A DNA stretch of 35,632 nucleotides. Source: Actinomycetota bacterium. Lineage in GTDB: Bacteria; Actinomycetota; Thermoleophilia; Gaiellales; Gaiellaceae. Each line of letters opens with the position of its first letter. Position 1 is the stretch's first letter. Below the pieces are notes generated by a model. That model searched no databases and was not told the DNA's origin. It saw nothing but the letters and a program-made list of their open reading frames with translations. Shown in pieces: positions 8,782 through 16,653 of the stretch. The stretch covers positions 1 through 35,632 of the forward strand of contig PLZU01000073.1 in NCBI GenBank assembly GCA_003152275.1. The letters run 5' to 3'. The translations under genes and the position numbers were made by a program.

Positions 8782-9926
8782 GGCGCTCCCCTCAGGCCGA
8801 TGTATGCACCGGAGTCTTCGGTGAAGACTGCGCGGATCTGCTCCGGATGAAGGTCGCGGCCGCCGAGCCCGTAGACGAAGCTCCGGAGGTCGACCTCGGT
8901 TCCGTGCAACGCCGCGGCGAGCTCAGCAAAGAGCGGCGGTGCGCCGCCGGGCGAGTCGGCGCGGTCGAGCACCGACACGGTCCGGATCGAATCGAGCGCA
9001 GTCCGCACGTCGTGGCGCGGCAGCGGCCGGAAGGACCGCAGCTCCAGCAGGCCGACCGCCTCCCCCTCGGCGCGCAACTCGTCGACGACGTCCTTGACCG
9101 TCCCTCCAGTGGAGCCGAGGCAGACGATCGCGTGGTCGGCGCCATCGAGCGCGTACGGCTCGACCGAGTGGTAGCGGCGTCCCGAGAGCGCGTAGAACTC
9201 CGACGCCATCTGCTCGAACACCGGCAGCGCCGCCTGCATCGCCGCGAGCTGCTGATGGCGCAGCTCGAAGTAGTAGTCCGGCATTGCGAACGGCCCCTGC
9301 GTCGTCGGGTACCGAACGTCGAGCAACGAATTCGGGATCCTGTATTCGCCGACGAACTCGCGAGCGACGTCGTCCTCGAGCAGAACGACGGGCTCGGCGG
9401 AGTGCGTGATCGTGAAGCCATCCTGGCAGATGAGCACCGGCAGGAGCACGTCGGGATGCTCGGCCAGCCGGGGCGCGATCAGCATCAGGTCGTACGCCTC
9501 CTGCGCGTTCTCCGCAAAGAGTTGGATCGCGCCCGAGTCACGGACGAGCATCGAATCGGAATGGTCGCAGTGGATGTTGATCGGGCCGGACAGCGCGCGG
9601 TTACCGACTGCCATCACGACCGGCGCGCGCATCGAGGCCGCGATGTACACGACCTCCGCCATCAACGCGAGGCCCTGCGACGACGTGGCCGTGATCGTGC
9701 GCGCACCGGCGAGCGCCGCTCCGATCGCTGCGCTCATCGCCGAGTGCTCCGACTCGACGTCGACGAGCTCGCCGTGCGCGCGTCCCTGGGCGACAAAGGT
9801 CGCGAACCCCTGGATGATCGGCGTCTGCGGCGTGATCGGGTACATGGGCACGACGTCCGGGTCGATCTGCCGCATCGCTTCCGCGACGGCCTGGCCGCCG
9901 GTCAGGATCCGCGCCTCAGTCGCCAT
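8769..9926 (-). CDS. porA: Pyruvate:ferredoxin oxidoreductase, alpha subunit
   Basis: A 385-residue alpha subunit. Landmarks are MYPITPQTPIIQ near the N-terminus, VDVESEHSAMSAAIGAALAGARTITATSSQGLALMAE in the pyrimidine-binding domain, and a transketolase C-terminal-type domain II (VCLGSTGGTVKDVVDELRAEGEAVGLLELRSFRPLP). ATG 9924-9926 is chosen since the family begins there; the longer frame upstream is shadow of the ferredoxin gene, with which it overlaps by 11 bp. The overlaps on both sides indicate tight translational coupling and equal dosage of the subunits. Confidence 0.93.
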   Translation of the reverse strand: MATEARILTGGQAVAEAMRQIDPDVVPMYPITPQTPIIQGFATFVAQGRAHGELVDVESEHSAMSAAIGAALAGARTITATSSQGLALMAEVVYIAASMRAPVVMAVGNRALSGPINIHCDHSDSMLVRDSGAIQLFAENAQEAYDLMLIAPRLAEHPDVLLPVLICQDGFTITHSAEPVVLLEDDVAREFVGEYRIPNSLLDVRYPTTQGPFAMPDYYFELRHQQLAAMQAALPVFEQMASEFYALSGRRYHSVEPYALDGADHAIVCLGSTGGTVKDVVDELRAEGEAVGLLELRSFRPLPRHDVRTALDSIRTVSVLDRADSPGGAPPLFAELAAALHGTEVDLRSFVYGLGGRDLHPEQIRAVFTEDSGAYIGLRGAPCPA

Positions 9927-10203
9927 CGTCCTCGACCATCGCAATCGCGTCGACGGGGCAGACGACGGCGCAGAGCTCGCAGCCCTTGCAGACGTCGTAG
10001 TCGAAGCCGACGAACGTCGTGCCGTCGAGCTGTACGGCGGAGTCCGGGCAGTAAAGCCAGCAGAGCAGGCAGTTGACGCAGCTCTCCAGCCGCACAACCG
10101 GCTTCAGCCCGGTCCGCCAGCCGCCCGTATGCGGCGGGGCCGTGTCGCCCGGCCGAACGACGCCGCCGAGAGGAAGCTCGCGCCATGCAGTCAGCTCAGG
10201 CAT
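9916..10203 (-). CDS. porD: Pyruvate:ferredoxin oxidoreductase, delta (2x[4Fe-4S] ferredoxin) subunit
   Basis: A 95-residue protein with two complete [4Fe-4S] motifs, CVNCLLCWLYCP near residue 42 and CKGCELCAVVCP near residue 72. The N-terminal part (PELTAWRELPLGGVV, then TGGWRTGLKPVV) is typical of the separate delta subunit of pyruvate/ketoisovalerate oxidoreductases. It carries electrons from the TPP site out of the complex. It overlaps porC/G upstream by 13 bp and porA downstream by 11 bp. Confidence 0.93.
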   Translation of the reverse strand: MPELTAWRELPLGGVVRPGDTAPPHTGGWRTGLKPVVRLESCVNCLLCWLYCPDSAVQLDGTTFVGFDYDVCKGCELCAVVCPVDAIAMVEDDGD

Positions 10204-10709
10204 GCGTATCCCTTCTCCACGGCGGTTCGAATCTCGTCGTGCGCTACCTTCCCGCCGAGCAGCTCGATGGCCGCGTCGGCGACCGCATCGACCGGATCGT
10301 GAAGCACAGCCGCGAGTGCGCCTACGAGCACAAGGTTCACGAACTTCGAGTCGCCGGCGATTCGGGCCGCGGGCACGCAGCGAACATCGAGCCCGGCAAG
10401 GCTCGCCGGCGCGGTATCGGCGTTGAGCAGCACGATCCCGTCGGGAGCGAGACCCTCCGTGACATCGACCTCGTGCAGCAGCGAGGGCTCGAGCACGACG
10501 ACGACGTCGGGATGCATGATCGCGTCGTGGCGGCGGATCGGCTTGTCGTCGATACGCGTGTAGGCGCGGAGCGGGGCACCGCGCCGCTCAGGCCCGTACT
10601 CGGGAAACGCCTGCACGCTCTGGCCCTCGTGGAGGCGCGCTGTCGCGTAGAGCTGCGACGCGGTCTTCGCACCTTGCCCGGCGCGCGCATGCCAGCGGAT
10701 CTCCTTCAT
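10191..10709 (-). CDS. porG: Pyruvate:ferredoxin oxidoreductase, gamma subunit
   Basis: A 172-residue gamma subunit (also called PorC). The opening KEIRWHARAGQGAKTASQLYA is the family signature (RGGQGV-type motif), followed by FPEYGPERRGAPLRAYTRID, HPDVVVVLEPSLL and the C-terminal NLVLVGALAAVL. The ATG at 10707-10709 overlaps the stop of the FAD subunit gene by four bases (ATGA), so translation is probably coupled to that gene. The remainder of the long upstream opening is shadow. Confidence 0.92.
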   Translation of the reverse strand: MKEIRWHARAGQGAKTASQLYATARLHEGQSVQAFPEYGPERRGAPLRAYTRIDDKPIRRHDAIMHPDVVVVLEPSLLHEVDVTEGLAPDGIVLLNADTAPASLAGLDVRCVPAARIAGDSKFVNLVLVGALAAVLHDPVDAVADAAIELLGGKVAHDEIRTAVEKGYACLS

Positions 10710-12046
10710 GCCCAGCCTCGCTCGAGCCATTCGTGGACGCCCTGTGCCGCGCGCTTCGCCGCCCGAACCGCCTCGACGACCGTAGCGCCGCCGTTCGTCG
10801 CGTCCCCGGCCGCGAAGTAGCGCGGATTGCCGGTCTGTCCGGTCAGGGGATCGACCTTGATCAGCCCGTGGTCGAGGTCGACGCCGTCGATCTGGCTCAA
10901 GAACGCGACCCGCGGGCTCTGACCGATCGCCTTCACGACCGTGTCCGCCGGAATCAACACTTCGGTGCCGGGCACTTCTTCCGGACGCGCGCGACCGCTC
11001 GCGTCGGGTTCGCCAAGGCGCATGCGCCGGCACTCGACCGTCTGCAGGCGCGCGTCGCCGATGAAGCGCACGGGCGCCGTGAGCCACTCGATCTGCACAC
11101 CTTCGTCGATCGCCTCCGCGACCTCATGCGGGTACGCGGGCATCTCCGCCGCCGTGCGCCGATAGAGCATCGTCACGTGGCCCGCGCCGAGGCGGATTGC
11201 TTCGCGCGCGACGTCAACCGCCGTGTTCCCGCCGCCGACGACGCAGACTGAGTCTCCGACCTCGGGCGCTTCCCCCGTCTTGATCGCCTCGATGAACGGC
11301 AGCGACTCCCACACACCGGGCAGGTCGTCGCCGGGGTATCGCACGTCGGCGTCCGGACCGAGACCGACGGCGAGCACGACGGCATCGGCGTCCTCGGCGA
11401 CCGCGGCGAGCGCCTCCAGCGAATCGATCTCGATGCCGAGCTCGAAATGGACGCCGAGCTCGGCAAGAACCCGGGCCTCGGCCGGCAGCGGCTCGCGCTG
11501 AATCCGGTACGGCGCGATCGCGTAACGGACGAGACCGCCCGGCTCGATCCGCTCGTCGTAAACCGTGACGTCGTACCCGAGTGCCGCGAGCTCGCCCGCG
11601 CACGCAAGCCCCGCGGGGCCTGCGCCGATCACGGCGATCCGCAGCCAGTTGTACGGCGCGCTCCGCCGGAGAGAGGCGCCGGTCGAGAGTGCAACATCAC
11701 ATGCGAAGCGCTGCAGACGTCCGATCTCGACCGGCTTCCGTCCCTCGTGCTGCAGTACGCATGCGCCCTCGCAGAAGAGCTCCACTGGGCACACGCGCGC
11801 GCACGTCCCACCGAGAAGGTTGTCGGCGAAGACGATCCGCGCCGCGTTTTCCGGCTCGTCGCGCGCGAGTGCGGCGACGAAAGCCGGCACGTCGACGGCC
11901 GCAGGGCAGGCATCGACGCAGGGCGCAGCGGCATACGGCCCGCCGCACTCGAGGCACCTGTCTGCCGCGACGAACGCTTCCGCGGGGGTGAGCGGAGACG
12001 TTAGCTCGTCGAAGACCGGACCCGAATGCTCGGCAACCGTTGCCAT
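10706..12046 (-). CDS. GltD-like FAD/NAD(P) oxidoreductase, first gene of the por operon
   Basis: A 446-residue protein of the glutamate synthase small-subunit/NADPH:acceptor oxidoreductase type. The N-terminal iron-sulfur domain has Cys31, 34, 43 and 47 (CLECGG..CVDACP) and Cys82, 86, 92 and 96 (CARVCPVELFCEGAC). The FAD Rossmann motif GAGPAG is at 141, the NAD(P) motif VVGGGNTAVDVA lies in the middle, and YFAAGDATNGGATVVEA near the C-terminus binds flavin. No glutamate synthase large subunit is present; the gene overlaps porG by four bases. I infer that it links the complex to NAD(P)H. ATG 12046 is chosen because a strong promoter element ends at 12080; an alternative ATG at 12082 has a good GGGAGG site but lies inside that element. 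Confidence 0.88.
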   Translation of the reverse strand: MATVAEHSGPVFDELTSPLTPAEAFVAADRCLECGGPYAAAPCVDACPAAVDVPAFVAALARDEPENAARIVFADNLLGGTCARVCPVELFCEGACVLQHEGRKPVEIGRLQRFACDVALSTGASLRRSAPYNWLRIAVIGAGPAGLACAGELAALGYDVTVYDERIEPGGLVRYAIAPYRIQREPLPAEARVLAELGVHFELGIEIDSLEALAAVAEDADAVVLAVGLGPDADVRYPGDDLPGVWESLPFIEAIKTGEAPEVGDSVCVVGGGNTAVDVAREAIRLGAGHVTMLYRRTAAEMPAYPHEVAEAIDEGVQIEWLTAPVRFIGDARLQTVECRRMRLGEPDASGRARPEEVPGTEVLIPADTVVKAIGQSPRVAFLSQIDGVDLDHGLIKVDPLTGQTGNPRYFAAGDATNGGATVVEAVRAAKRAAQGVHEWLERGWA

Positions 12047-12079
12047 AGCTTCGAGTGTCGCGCCGGTGGTTCCGGAGCG

Positions 12080-12116
12080 CATCCGCGGCCTCCCGCACCT
12101 CCCTTGCGGGAAACGC
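12080..12116 (-). promoter_or_regulatory. Bipartite regulon promoter (24-bp spacing), por operon
   Basis: On the minus strand GCGTTTCCC (12116-12108), continued by GCA as in the 33992 site, is followed after exactly 24 bp by GATGCG (from 12083). It lies inside the decayed C-terminal end of a P-type ATPase. A start of transcription near 12071 would place the FAD-subunit ATG (12046) about 25 nt downstream. Confidence 0.6.
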
Positions 12117-12768
12117 GCAGGTCGCCGCCCCGGAAAAACAGCGTCTTCCCGAGCTCGACGAGCCCGAGGTAGGTCACGGTCATCCCGCCGAGGATCACGA
12201 GGAACAGGAGCGGCAGCGGCTGGAAGCCGAGCACGTGAGCCAGTGGCCTCGCCCGTCAGCGTCGCCTCGTCGATCGTGAGCTCCGCCGACTCCAACAGCC
12301 GCATATCGGCGGGAACGACGTCTCCCGTTTGCAGGATGCAGACGTCGCCCGGGACGAGCGCGGCAGCAGCGATCTCGACCGATCTCCCGTGGCGGAGCAC
12401 GGTCGCACGCCGGCCGGTGCGCTCACGCAACGCCGCAAGCGTCTGTTCGCTCCGATACTCGTTGAATACCCCGAGCCCGACGCTCGAGACGATGATTCCG
12501 ATGATGATGGCGCCGTCGGTGTGCTCGCCCACACCGATCGAGACGGATGCCGCCGCTACGAGCAGCCGAGCAGCGGGCTGCGCAGTTGCGCGAGCACGAC
12601 ACGCGGCAGCGTCCGCCGCGCCGAGGCGAACTCATTCGCCCCTGTCCGTGCGAGCCGATCGGCTGCTTCGGCCTCGTCGAGACCGTCAGCTGTCGCCTCA
12701 AGCCGCTCCAGCGCCGCATCGGGGCTGAGCCCCGCGAGCTCGTCCAGCCGCGGCTGGCCGGACGTCAT
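12100..12768 (-). pseudogene. MgtA/Ca2+-type P-type ATPase with frameshift and large internal deletion
   Basis: Three pieces of one cation ATPase are found in order on the minus strand. From ATG 12768, the N-terminal cation-ATPase domain reads LSPDAALERLEATADGLDEAEAADRLARTGANEF to RSPLLG. After a one-base loss near 12558, another frame continues LLVAAASVSIGVGEHTDGA, then NEYRSEQTLAAL, to the actuator motif TIDEATLTGEA near 12250. The sequence then jumps directly, again out of frame, to the last helices VLGFQPLPLLFLVILGGMTVTYLGLVELGKTLFF. The phosphorylation motif DKTGT, the nucleotide domain and most transmembrane helices (roughly 600 residues) are gone. It follows the CBS-BON gene by 9 bp, and its decayed end now hosts the por promoter. 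Confidence 0.85.
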
Positions 12769-12777
12769 TGCGCTCGC

Positions 12778-13455
12778 TCAGAAGCGACGGTGAGATTCTG
12801 CAGACCGGCGCGCCTCGGCTGCACGCGAGTGCAATTCAGAGCGAACGTCGACGACCCCGGGCACGCGACGGATGCCATGGACAACCGACTCTACGTCGAG
12901 CTCGGTCCCCACCGGCCCCGACACTGTCACGACCCCGTCCTCGACACGCAGGTCGAGCGTGTCCGGCGCAATCCAAAGCGCATCGCGCAGCACATCGTCC
13001 CGAATCTCCTTGGAGATCTCTTCGTCGGTCCGGTGAAACGCGCGCACGAGATCGGCTCGGGTGACGATGCCCACGAGTTTCCCCTGATCCACGACCGGCA
13101 GCCGGTTGACCCGGTACCCGACCATCAGGCGCGCCGCCGCGGCCGCGTTCTCGACCGGCCGAACGGTCAGAGCAGGCGCGGTCATCGCCTCGCCCGCGGT
13201 CCGGGCGCGGAGTTTGTCGATCTCGTCGTCGAGCCGCCGGAAGAACCAACGGAGCCGTCCGCCGACGTCCGGCCCTATTCCCTGCTCCGTGCGCAGAATG
13301 TCGGCCTCGGAGACAACGCCGAGGAGGGTGCCGTCGGCAGCGCAGACGGGCATCCCCGAGATGTGGTTCTCCGTCAGGAGCGCCGCAACGTCCTTGAGCG
13401 GCGTCTCCGGGGTCACGCTCACGACGTCGCGCGTCATCAAGCGTTCGATCTTCAT
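12778..13455 (-). CDS. Tandem CBS domain protein with C-terminal BON domain
   Basis: A 225-residue protein. CBS domain 1 (about residues 1-60) contains MTRDVVSVTPETPLKDVAALL and GVVSEADIL; CBS domain 2 (about 90-150) contains MTAPALTVRP and GIVTRADLVRAFH. Residues 155-212 form a BON domain (VEDGVVTVSGPVGTELDVESVVHGIRRVPGVVDVRSEL). CBS pairs bind adenine nucleotides; BON domains bind membranes or phospholipid. Such proteins may sense energy charge; compare mycobacterial hypoxic response protein 1, which is CBS only. ATG 13453-13455 is chosen since the promoter element at 13489-13525 excludes the longer frame starting at 13503. Upstream is the heavy-metal ATPase, downstream the decayed cation ATPase. 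Confidence 0.88.
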   Translation of the reverse strand: MKIERLMTRDVVSVTPETPLKDVAALLTENHISGMPVCAADGTLLGVVSEADILRTEQGIGPDVGGRLRWFFRRLDDEIDKLRARTAGEAMTAPALTVRPVENAAAAARLMVGYRVNRLPVVDQGKLVGIVTRADLVRAFHRTDEEISKEIRDDVLRDALWIAPDTLDLRVEDGVVTVSGPVGTELDVESVVHGIRRVPGVVDVRSELHSRAAEARRSAESHRRF

Positions 13456-13488
13456 ACCTCGATCATCGGCCGTCACGGTCGCCGCCGG

Positions 13489-13525
13489 CATCGGGGCTGC
13501 CACCGATCCGCGGCGCGGCGAAGTA
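13489..13525 (-). promoter_or_regulatory. Bipartite regulon promoter (24-bp spacing), CBS-BON gene
   Basis: On the minus strand TACTTCGCC (13525-13517) is followed after exactly 24 bp by GATGCCGG (from 13492). The operator differs by one base from the TACTTCCCC of the 24958 site. It overlaps the 3' end of the preceding P-type ATPase region only marginally; predicted leader to ATG 13455 is about 25 nt. Confidence 0.6.
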
Positions 13526-13533
13526 CCGACCCT

Positions 13534-15363
13534 TCAGCGCAGGGCCCGAAGCGCGTTCGCGATCACCGCGACGTCGATCACCTCCTGCAGAAGTGCGCCG
13601 AACACCGGCGCGAGCAGCCCCGCGGCGGCTGCCGCCATCGCAACGACTGAGAGCCCGAGGCCGGCGAGGACGCTCTGGCGGGCGATCCGAAGGGAACGCC
13701 GGCCGATCTGCAATGCGTCGAGCACGCGGTCGACCCGATCGAGCACGACGACCGCATCGGCCGTGTCGGAGGACACGGTCCCTCCCGCAGCCCCCATCGC
13801 GATGCCGACGTCGGCGAGCGCGAGGGCAGGGGCATCGTTCACGCCGTCGCCCACCATCACCACCGGTCGCAGAGCGGGATCGGCACGAAGCGAGCGGACG
13901 ATCTCGAGCTTGTCCTCAGGTGACTGCTCGGCGTAGACCCGATCGACGCCGAGCGCGGCACCGACCGCGTTCGCGACCGGCGCTCGGTCTCCCGTTGCCA
14001 TCGCAACGTGGCGAATGCCCGCCGCATGCAGATCGTCGACAAGGCTGTGGGCGTCAGCGCGCACGTGATCGCCCATGACAACGGCACCCGCAAGCTCGCC
14101 GTCGACTCCGACGAGGATCCGCGCCATGCCGGCATGGCGCCCTCCGTCGAGGCCGCGTGCAGCCGCCTCGGCGCCCGTGTAGCCGCGAGCATGCAGCCAC
14201 GCGGAGCTGCCGACGGCGATCCGCCGCCCCTCGACCACCCCTTCCACGCCCTGACCGCGCCCCTCCTCGACCTGGTCCGGCGCGACGAGCGCGATGCCAC
14301 GGGCCTCGGCGTCGTGGACGAGCGCTTCCGCCAGGACGTGTGCGGACAGCTGGTCGACCGAGGCGGCTAAGCGCAGCAGCTCGTCAGGATCGAGGCCGTC
14401 GAAGACGACGACGCGCTCGATCCCCGGAAGCCCCAGCGTCAGCGTGCCGGTCTTGTCCAGCAGGACGCTTCGGGCCTCACCGAGGCGTTCGATCACGCCG
14501 CCGCTCTTGACGATCACGCCGCGCCGGGCGGCGCGAGAGACGCCCGCGATGAAGGCGATCGGCGCGGCGAGGATGAGCGGACAGGGCGTCGCGACAACCA
14601 TGACGGCGAGGAAGCGCGTCGAGTTCCCGCTGGCAGCCCAGGCTCCGCCGGCGACCGCGAGCGCGAGCGGCAGGAAACCGGCCGCGTACCGGTCGGCCAG
14701 GCGAACGAACGGCGCGCGCTCGGTCTCGGCCTGCCGGACGAGTCGCACAATGCCGGCATACGCGCTCTCCGCAGCCGGCCTCGCGGCGCGGAGGTCGAAC
14801 GGATCGCCGGCATTTGCCGAGCCGCTCCGAACGTCGCCGCCGCGGGCGCGTACAACGGGTAGCGGCTCACCTGTCAGCGCCGATTCGTCGATCACCGCGT
14901 GGTCCGAGACAACGGCACCGTCCACCGGCGCGACCTCGCCCGCGCGCACGACCACGATGTCGCCGGCTCGCACCTCCTCCACGGGAATCTCCTCGATTAG
15001 CCCGTTCCGCCGGAGGTGCGCGATGTGGGGCATCCGTTCGAGAAGTCGGGTCAGCTCGCGGCCGGCGCGGCGCGTCGCGTACTCCTCGAGCGCATTGCCC
15101 CCTGCGAGCATGAGCGCGACGACGGCGCCGGCCAGGTATTGCCCGAGCGCGAGCGCAGACGCGATCGCGACGAGTGCGATCGCGTCGACGCCAACGTCGC
15201 GGTGGATAAGCGAGCGAACGACGGAGCCGACGAGCGGTACGAGAATCGAAGCGGTCGACGCGGCCCACACCGCCGAGCCCGCGCGCGGCTCACCGGCGGT
15301 GTGCAGCAACGCGCCGGCCGCGAGCGCCGCGAGCGCGGCTAGCGCGAGCAACCGCTGCCACAT
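13534..15363 (-). CDS. Heavy-metal-type (P1B) P-type ATPase with TPCPL motif
   Basis: A 609-residue P1B-like ATPase without N-terminal metal-binding domain. Motifs in order are actuator TGEPLPV near 164, membrane motif TPCPL at 259-263 (instead of CPC or SPC), phosphorylation DKTGTLT with Asp303, and hinge GDGVNDAPALALAD near 508. The usual HP dipeptide of the nucleotide domain is replaced by His-Val in SAHVLAEAL. Two or three hydrophobic pairs precede the actuator. The ion cannot be deduced; TPC-type ATPases are diverse. The gene starts only 2 bp after the USP stop, without its own obvious ribosome binding site, so it is probably translationally coupled to the USP and transcribed from its promoter. 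The layout recalls DosR-regulated cation ATPases. Confidence 0.93.
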   Translation of the reverse strand: MWQRLLALAALAALAAGALLHTAGEPRAGSAVWAASTASILVPLVGSVVRSLIHRDVGVDAIALVAIASALALGQYLAGAVVALMLAGGNALEEYATRRAGRELTRLLERMPHIAHLRRNGLIEEIPVEEVRAGDIVVVRAGEVAPVDGAVVSDHAVIDESALTGEPLPVVRARGGDVRSGSANAGDPFDLRAARPAAESAYAGIVRLVRQAETERAPFVRLADRYAAGFLPLALAVAGGAWAASGNSTRFLAVMVVATPCPLILAAPIAFIAGVSRAARRGVIVKSGGVIERLGEARSVLLDKTGTLTLGLPGIERVVVFDGLDPDELLRLAASVDQLSAHVLAEALVHDAEARGIALVAPDQVEEGRGQGVEGVVEGRRIAVGSSAWLHARGYTGAEAAARGLDGGRHAGMARILVGVDGELAGAVVMGDHVRADAHSLVDDLHAAGIRHVAMATGDRAPVANAVGAALGVDRVYAEQSPEDKLEIVRSLRADPALRPVVMVGDGVNDAPALALADVGIAMGAAGGTVSSDTADAVVVLDRVDRVLDALQIGRRSLRIARQSVLAGLGLSVVAMAAAAAGLLAPVFGALLQEVIDVAVIANALRALR

Positions 15364-15365
15364 AG

Positions 15366-15851
15366 TTAACGGCTTGCCGACTCGGTCGTCTTCGCGGTCT
15401 GCTGCTCTACCTCAACCTCCGCACCGCGAACGATGAGCACGGGGCAATGCGCGTGGTGCAGCACGGCCGTCGACACGCTGCCGAAGACGAGTCGCTGCAA
15501 CGCACCCCAGCCGTGCGCGCCGATGACGATCAGCCGGGCAGACATCTCGTCCGCCGCGGCGCAGATCTCGTCGGACGCGTCGCCTTGGCGAAGCTCCCAC
15601 GTCGCCTCGATGCCGGCCGCGCCTGCTGCCTCGACGGTCTCTCGCGCGACCTTCTCTGCGTGCTCGCGCTCGATGTCGGCGAGCTCCGGCATGTACGGCA
15701 CCGGCGCGAACCCGTAGCCGGTCAGGATCGGCGCGCGCCACACGGTGATCACACGCAGCCGCCAGGCGGTCGCCCTTGCCAGCTCGAACGCCTCGTGCGA
15801 AGCCGCCTTCGCCGAGGGAGAGCCGTCGGTTGCGAACAGGATCGTGTTCAT
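15366..15851 (-). CDS. Universal stress protein (UspA family), ATP-binding type
   Basis: A 161-residue single USP domain. It begins TILFATDGSPSA and ends with the ATP-binding pattern G-x2-G-x9-G-S (GAHGWGALQRLVFGSVS), followed by HHAHCPVLIVRG. A strong AAGGAGG lies upstream of the ATG. It is the first gene of a two-gene unit with the P1B ATPase. It is one of three USPs in the window and is not especially similar to the other two, so they are not recent duplicates. Confidence 0.95.
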   Translation of the reverse strand: MNTILFATDGSPSAKAASHEAFELARATAWRLRVITVWRAPILTGYGFAPVPYMPELADIEREHAEKVARETVEAAGAAGIEATWELRQGDASDEICAAADEMSARLIVIGAHGWGALQRLVFGSVSTAVLHHAHCPVLIVRGAEVEVEQQTAKTTESASR

Positions 15852-15898
15852 ACGTCCTCCTTGGTCGCCTTCAGCGTCGCCGACCTAGTCGCTGACGG

Positions 15899-15935
15899 CA
15901 TCGGGGGCGAACCTGATCGCGGTCAGTAATTGGAC
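15899..15935 (-). promoter_or_regulatory. Bipartite regulon promoter (24-bp spacing, weak operator), USP-ATPase unit
   Basis: On the minus strand the downstream half is exact (CCCCCGATGCCG, GATG from 15902). The 9-mer at the expected place is GTCCAATTA, which is poor; GTGGG lies a few bases further upstream. The call rests mainly on the GATGCCG half and the position about 50 bp before the start codon. Confidence 0.4.
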
Positions 15936-15980
15936 CCACAGCTCTCGCCGACCGTGCCCGCCCCAACGGCGTGAAACGCG

Positions 15981-16016
15981 AGTCGGGAAGGCGGCCCCTG
16001 CGCCGCCTTCCCGACT
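15981..16016. terminator. Terminator hairpin after the small membrane protein gene
   Basis: A perfect 15-bp stem (arm AGTCGGGAAGGCGGC) with a 6-nt loop lies about 30 bp past the stop of the minus-strand gene ending at 16045. GTTT follows the hairpin on that strand. Confidence 0.65.
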
Positions 16017-16044
16017 TCCTTCGGGGCAGTTCGTGCCGTCGGCG

Positions 16045-16407
16045 TCAGTGCGGGACCGGCGTGTGCGGAAGCACGATGAGATCCCGGAGGACCACGATTC
16101 CCCACACGACGACGATCGTCGCGGCAAGGAAGAACAGCGGCGTCAGTTCCGCCGTCCAGAACGCGAGACCGGCGAACGTCACGCCCGCGACCAGAAACGA
16201 GCCGAGGACAGAACCCGAGACGTGCCGTCGCGCGAGCGCGAACACCGCGATGCCGAGCGCCGAGAGCAGACCGGCGGTCCAGCGGCGGCTGTCGCCGATC
16301 AGCCAGACATTCCACTGCTCGTGCACGGCCGTGTACGCCAAGAGCGTCGCAGCTACGACGACCGCACCTGCGACATCCTCAAAGATCCCTCTGACTGTGA
16401 GGCGCAT
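16045..16407 (-). CDS. Small membrane protein, paralogue of the gene at 6144-6494
   Basis: A 120-residue protein with four hydrophobic helices and the shared block EQWNVWLIGDSRRWTAG after helix 1. Its function is unknown; I do not recognise a named family. The start ATG 16405-16407 has an excellent GGAGGTGA site seven bases upstream, which fixes it and supports the equivalent start in the paralogue. Downstream is the 15-bp hairpin at 15981-16016. Both copies stand alone behind the same kind of promoter element, which suggests they are expressed together under the same condition. Confidence 0.75.
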   Translation of the reverse strand: MRLTVRGIFEDVAGAVVVAATLLAYTAVHEQWNVWLIGDSRRWTAGLLSALGIAVFALARRHVSGSVLGSFLVAGVTFAGLAFWTAELTPLFFLAATIVVVWGIVVLRDLIVLPHTPVPH

Positions 16408-16457
16408 CTTCGTCACCTCCTTCACCGGGCCCAATGCCCCCTGCGCTGCGACTCCCA

Positions 16458-16493
16458 TATCGGGGCCTGCCCATTCGGCGATACGGGAAAGTA
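16458..16493 (-). promoter_or_regulatory. Bipartite regulon promoter (23-bp spacing), small membrane protein gene
   Basis: On the minus strand TACTTTCCC (16493-16485) is followed after 23 bp by GATATGGG (from 16461). The downstream half is closer to a classical -10 than the GATGCC form. Predicted leader to ATG 16407 is about 42 nt. Confidence 0.55.
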
Positions 16494-16512
16494 CCGACCC
16501 GGCCGCGACCCT

Positions 16513-16645
16513 TCAGCCTCGGGCACGCAAGCGGGCGCGCCGCAGTTCGTCGGCGCCCCAGACGAACAGTGGAAACGGCAGCAGGATCGCGAGGTCGACC
16601 CAGCCGAGCGCCGCCGTCGCGAACAGGTGCTGCAGCGCGGGCACG
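16513..16645 (-). pseudogene. C-terminal scrap of a P-type cation ATPase
   Basis: In the minus-strand frame ending at the TGA 16513-16515, about 43 codons read HVPALQHLFATAALGWVDLAILL, then PFPLFVWGADELRRARLRARG. This is the typical last helix pair and tail of Ca2+-type P-type ATPases (LQ..F.TA.L, then LLPFP..VWG.DELRR). Nothing upstream of it is ATPase-like; a hairpin (16654-16683) and unrelated intergenic DNA follow instead. It is a different piece from the ATPase remnant at 12100-12768, which keeps its own C-terminus. Confidence 0.65.
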
Positions 16646-16653
16646 TGCCAAAG

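Noticed and set aside
10218-10240. GGTTCGAATC, which looks like a tRNA T-arm
   Set aside because: It lies inside porG coding sequence, and no acceptor or anticodon stems pair around it.
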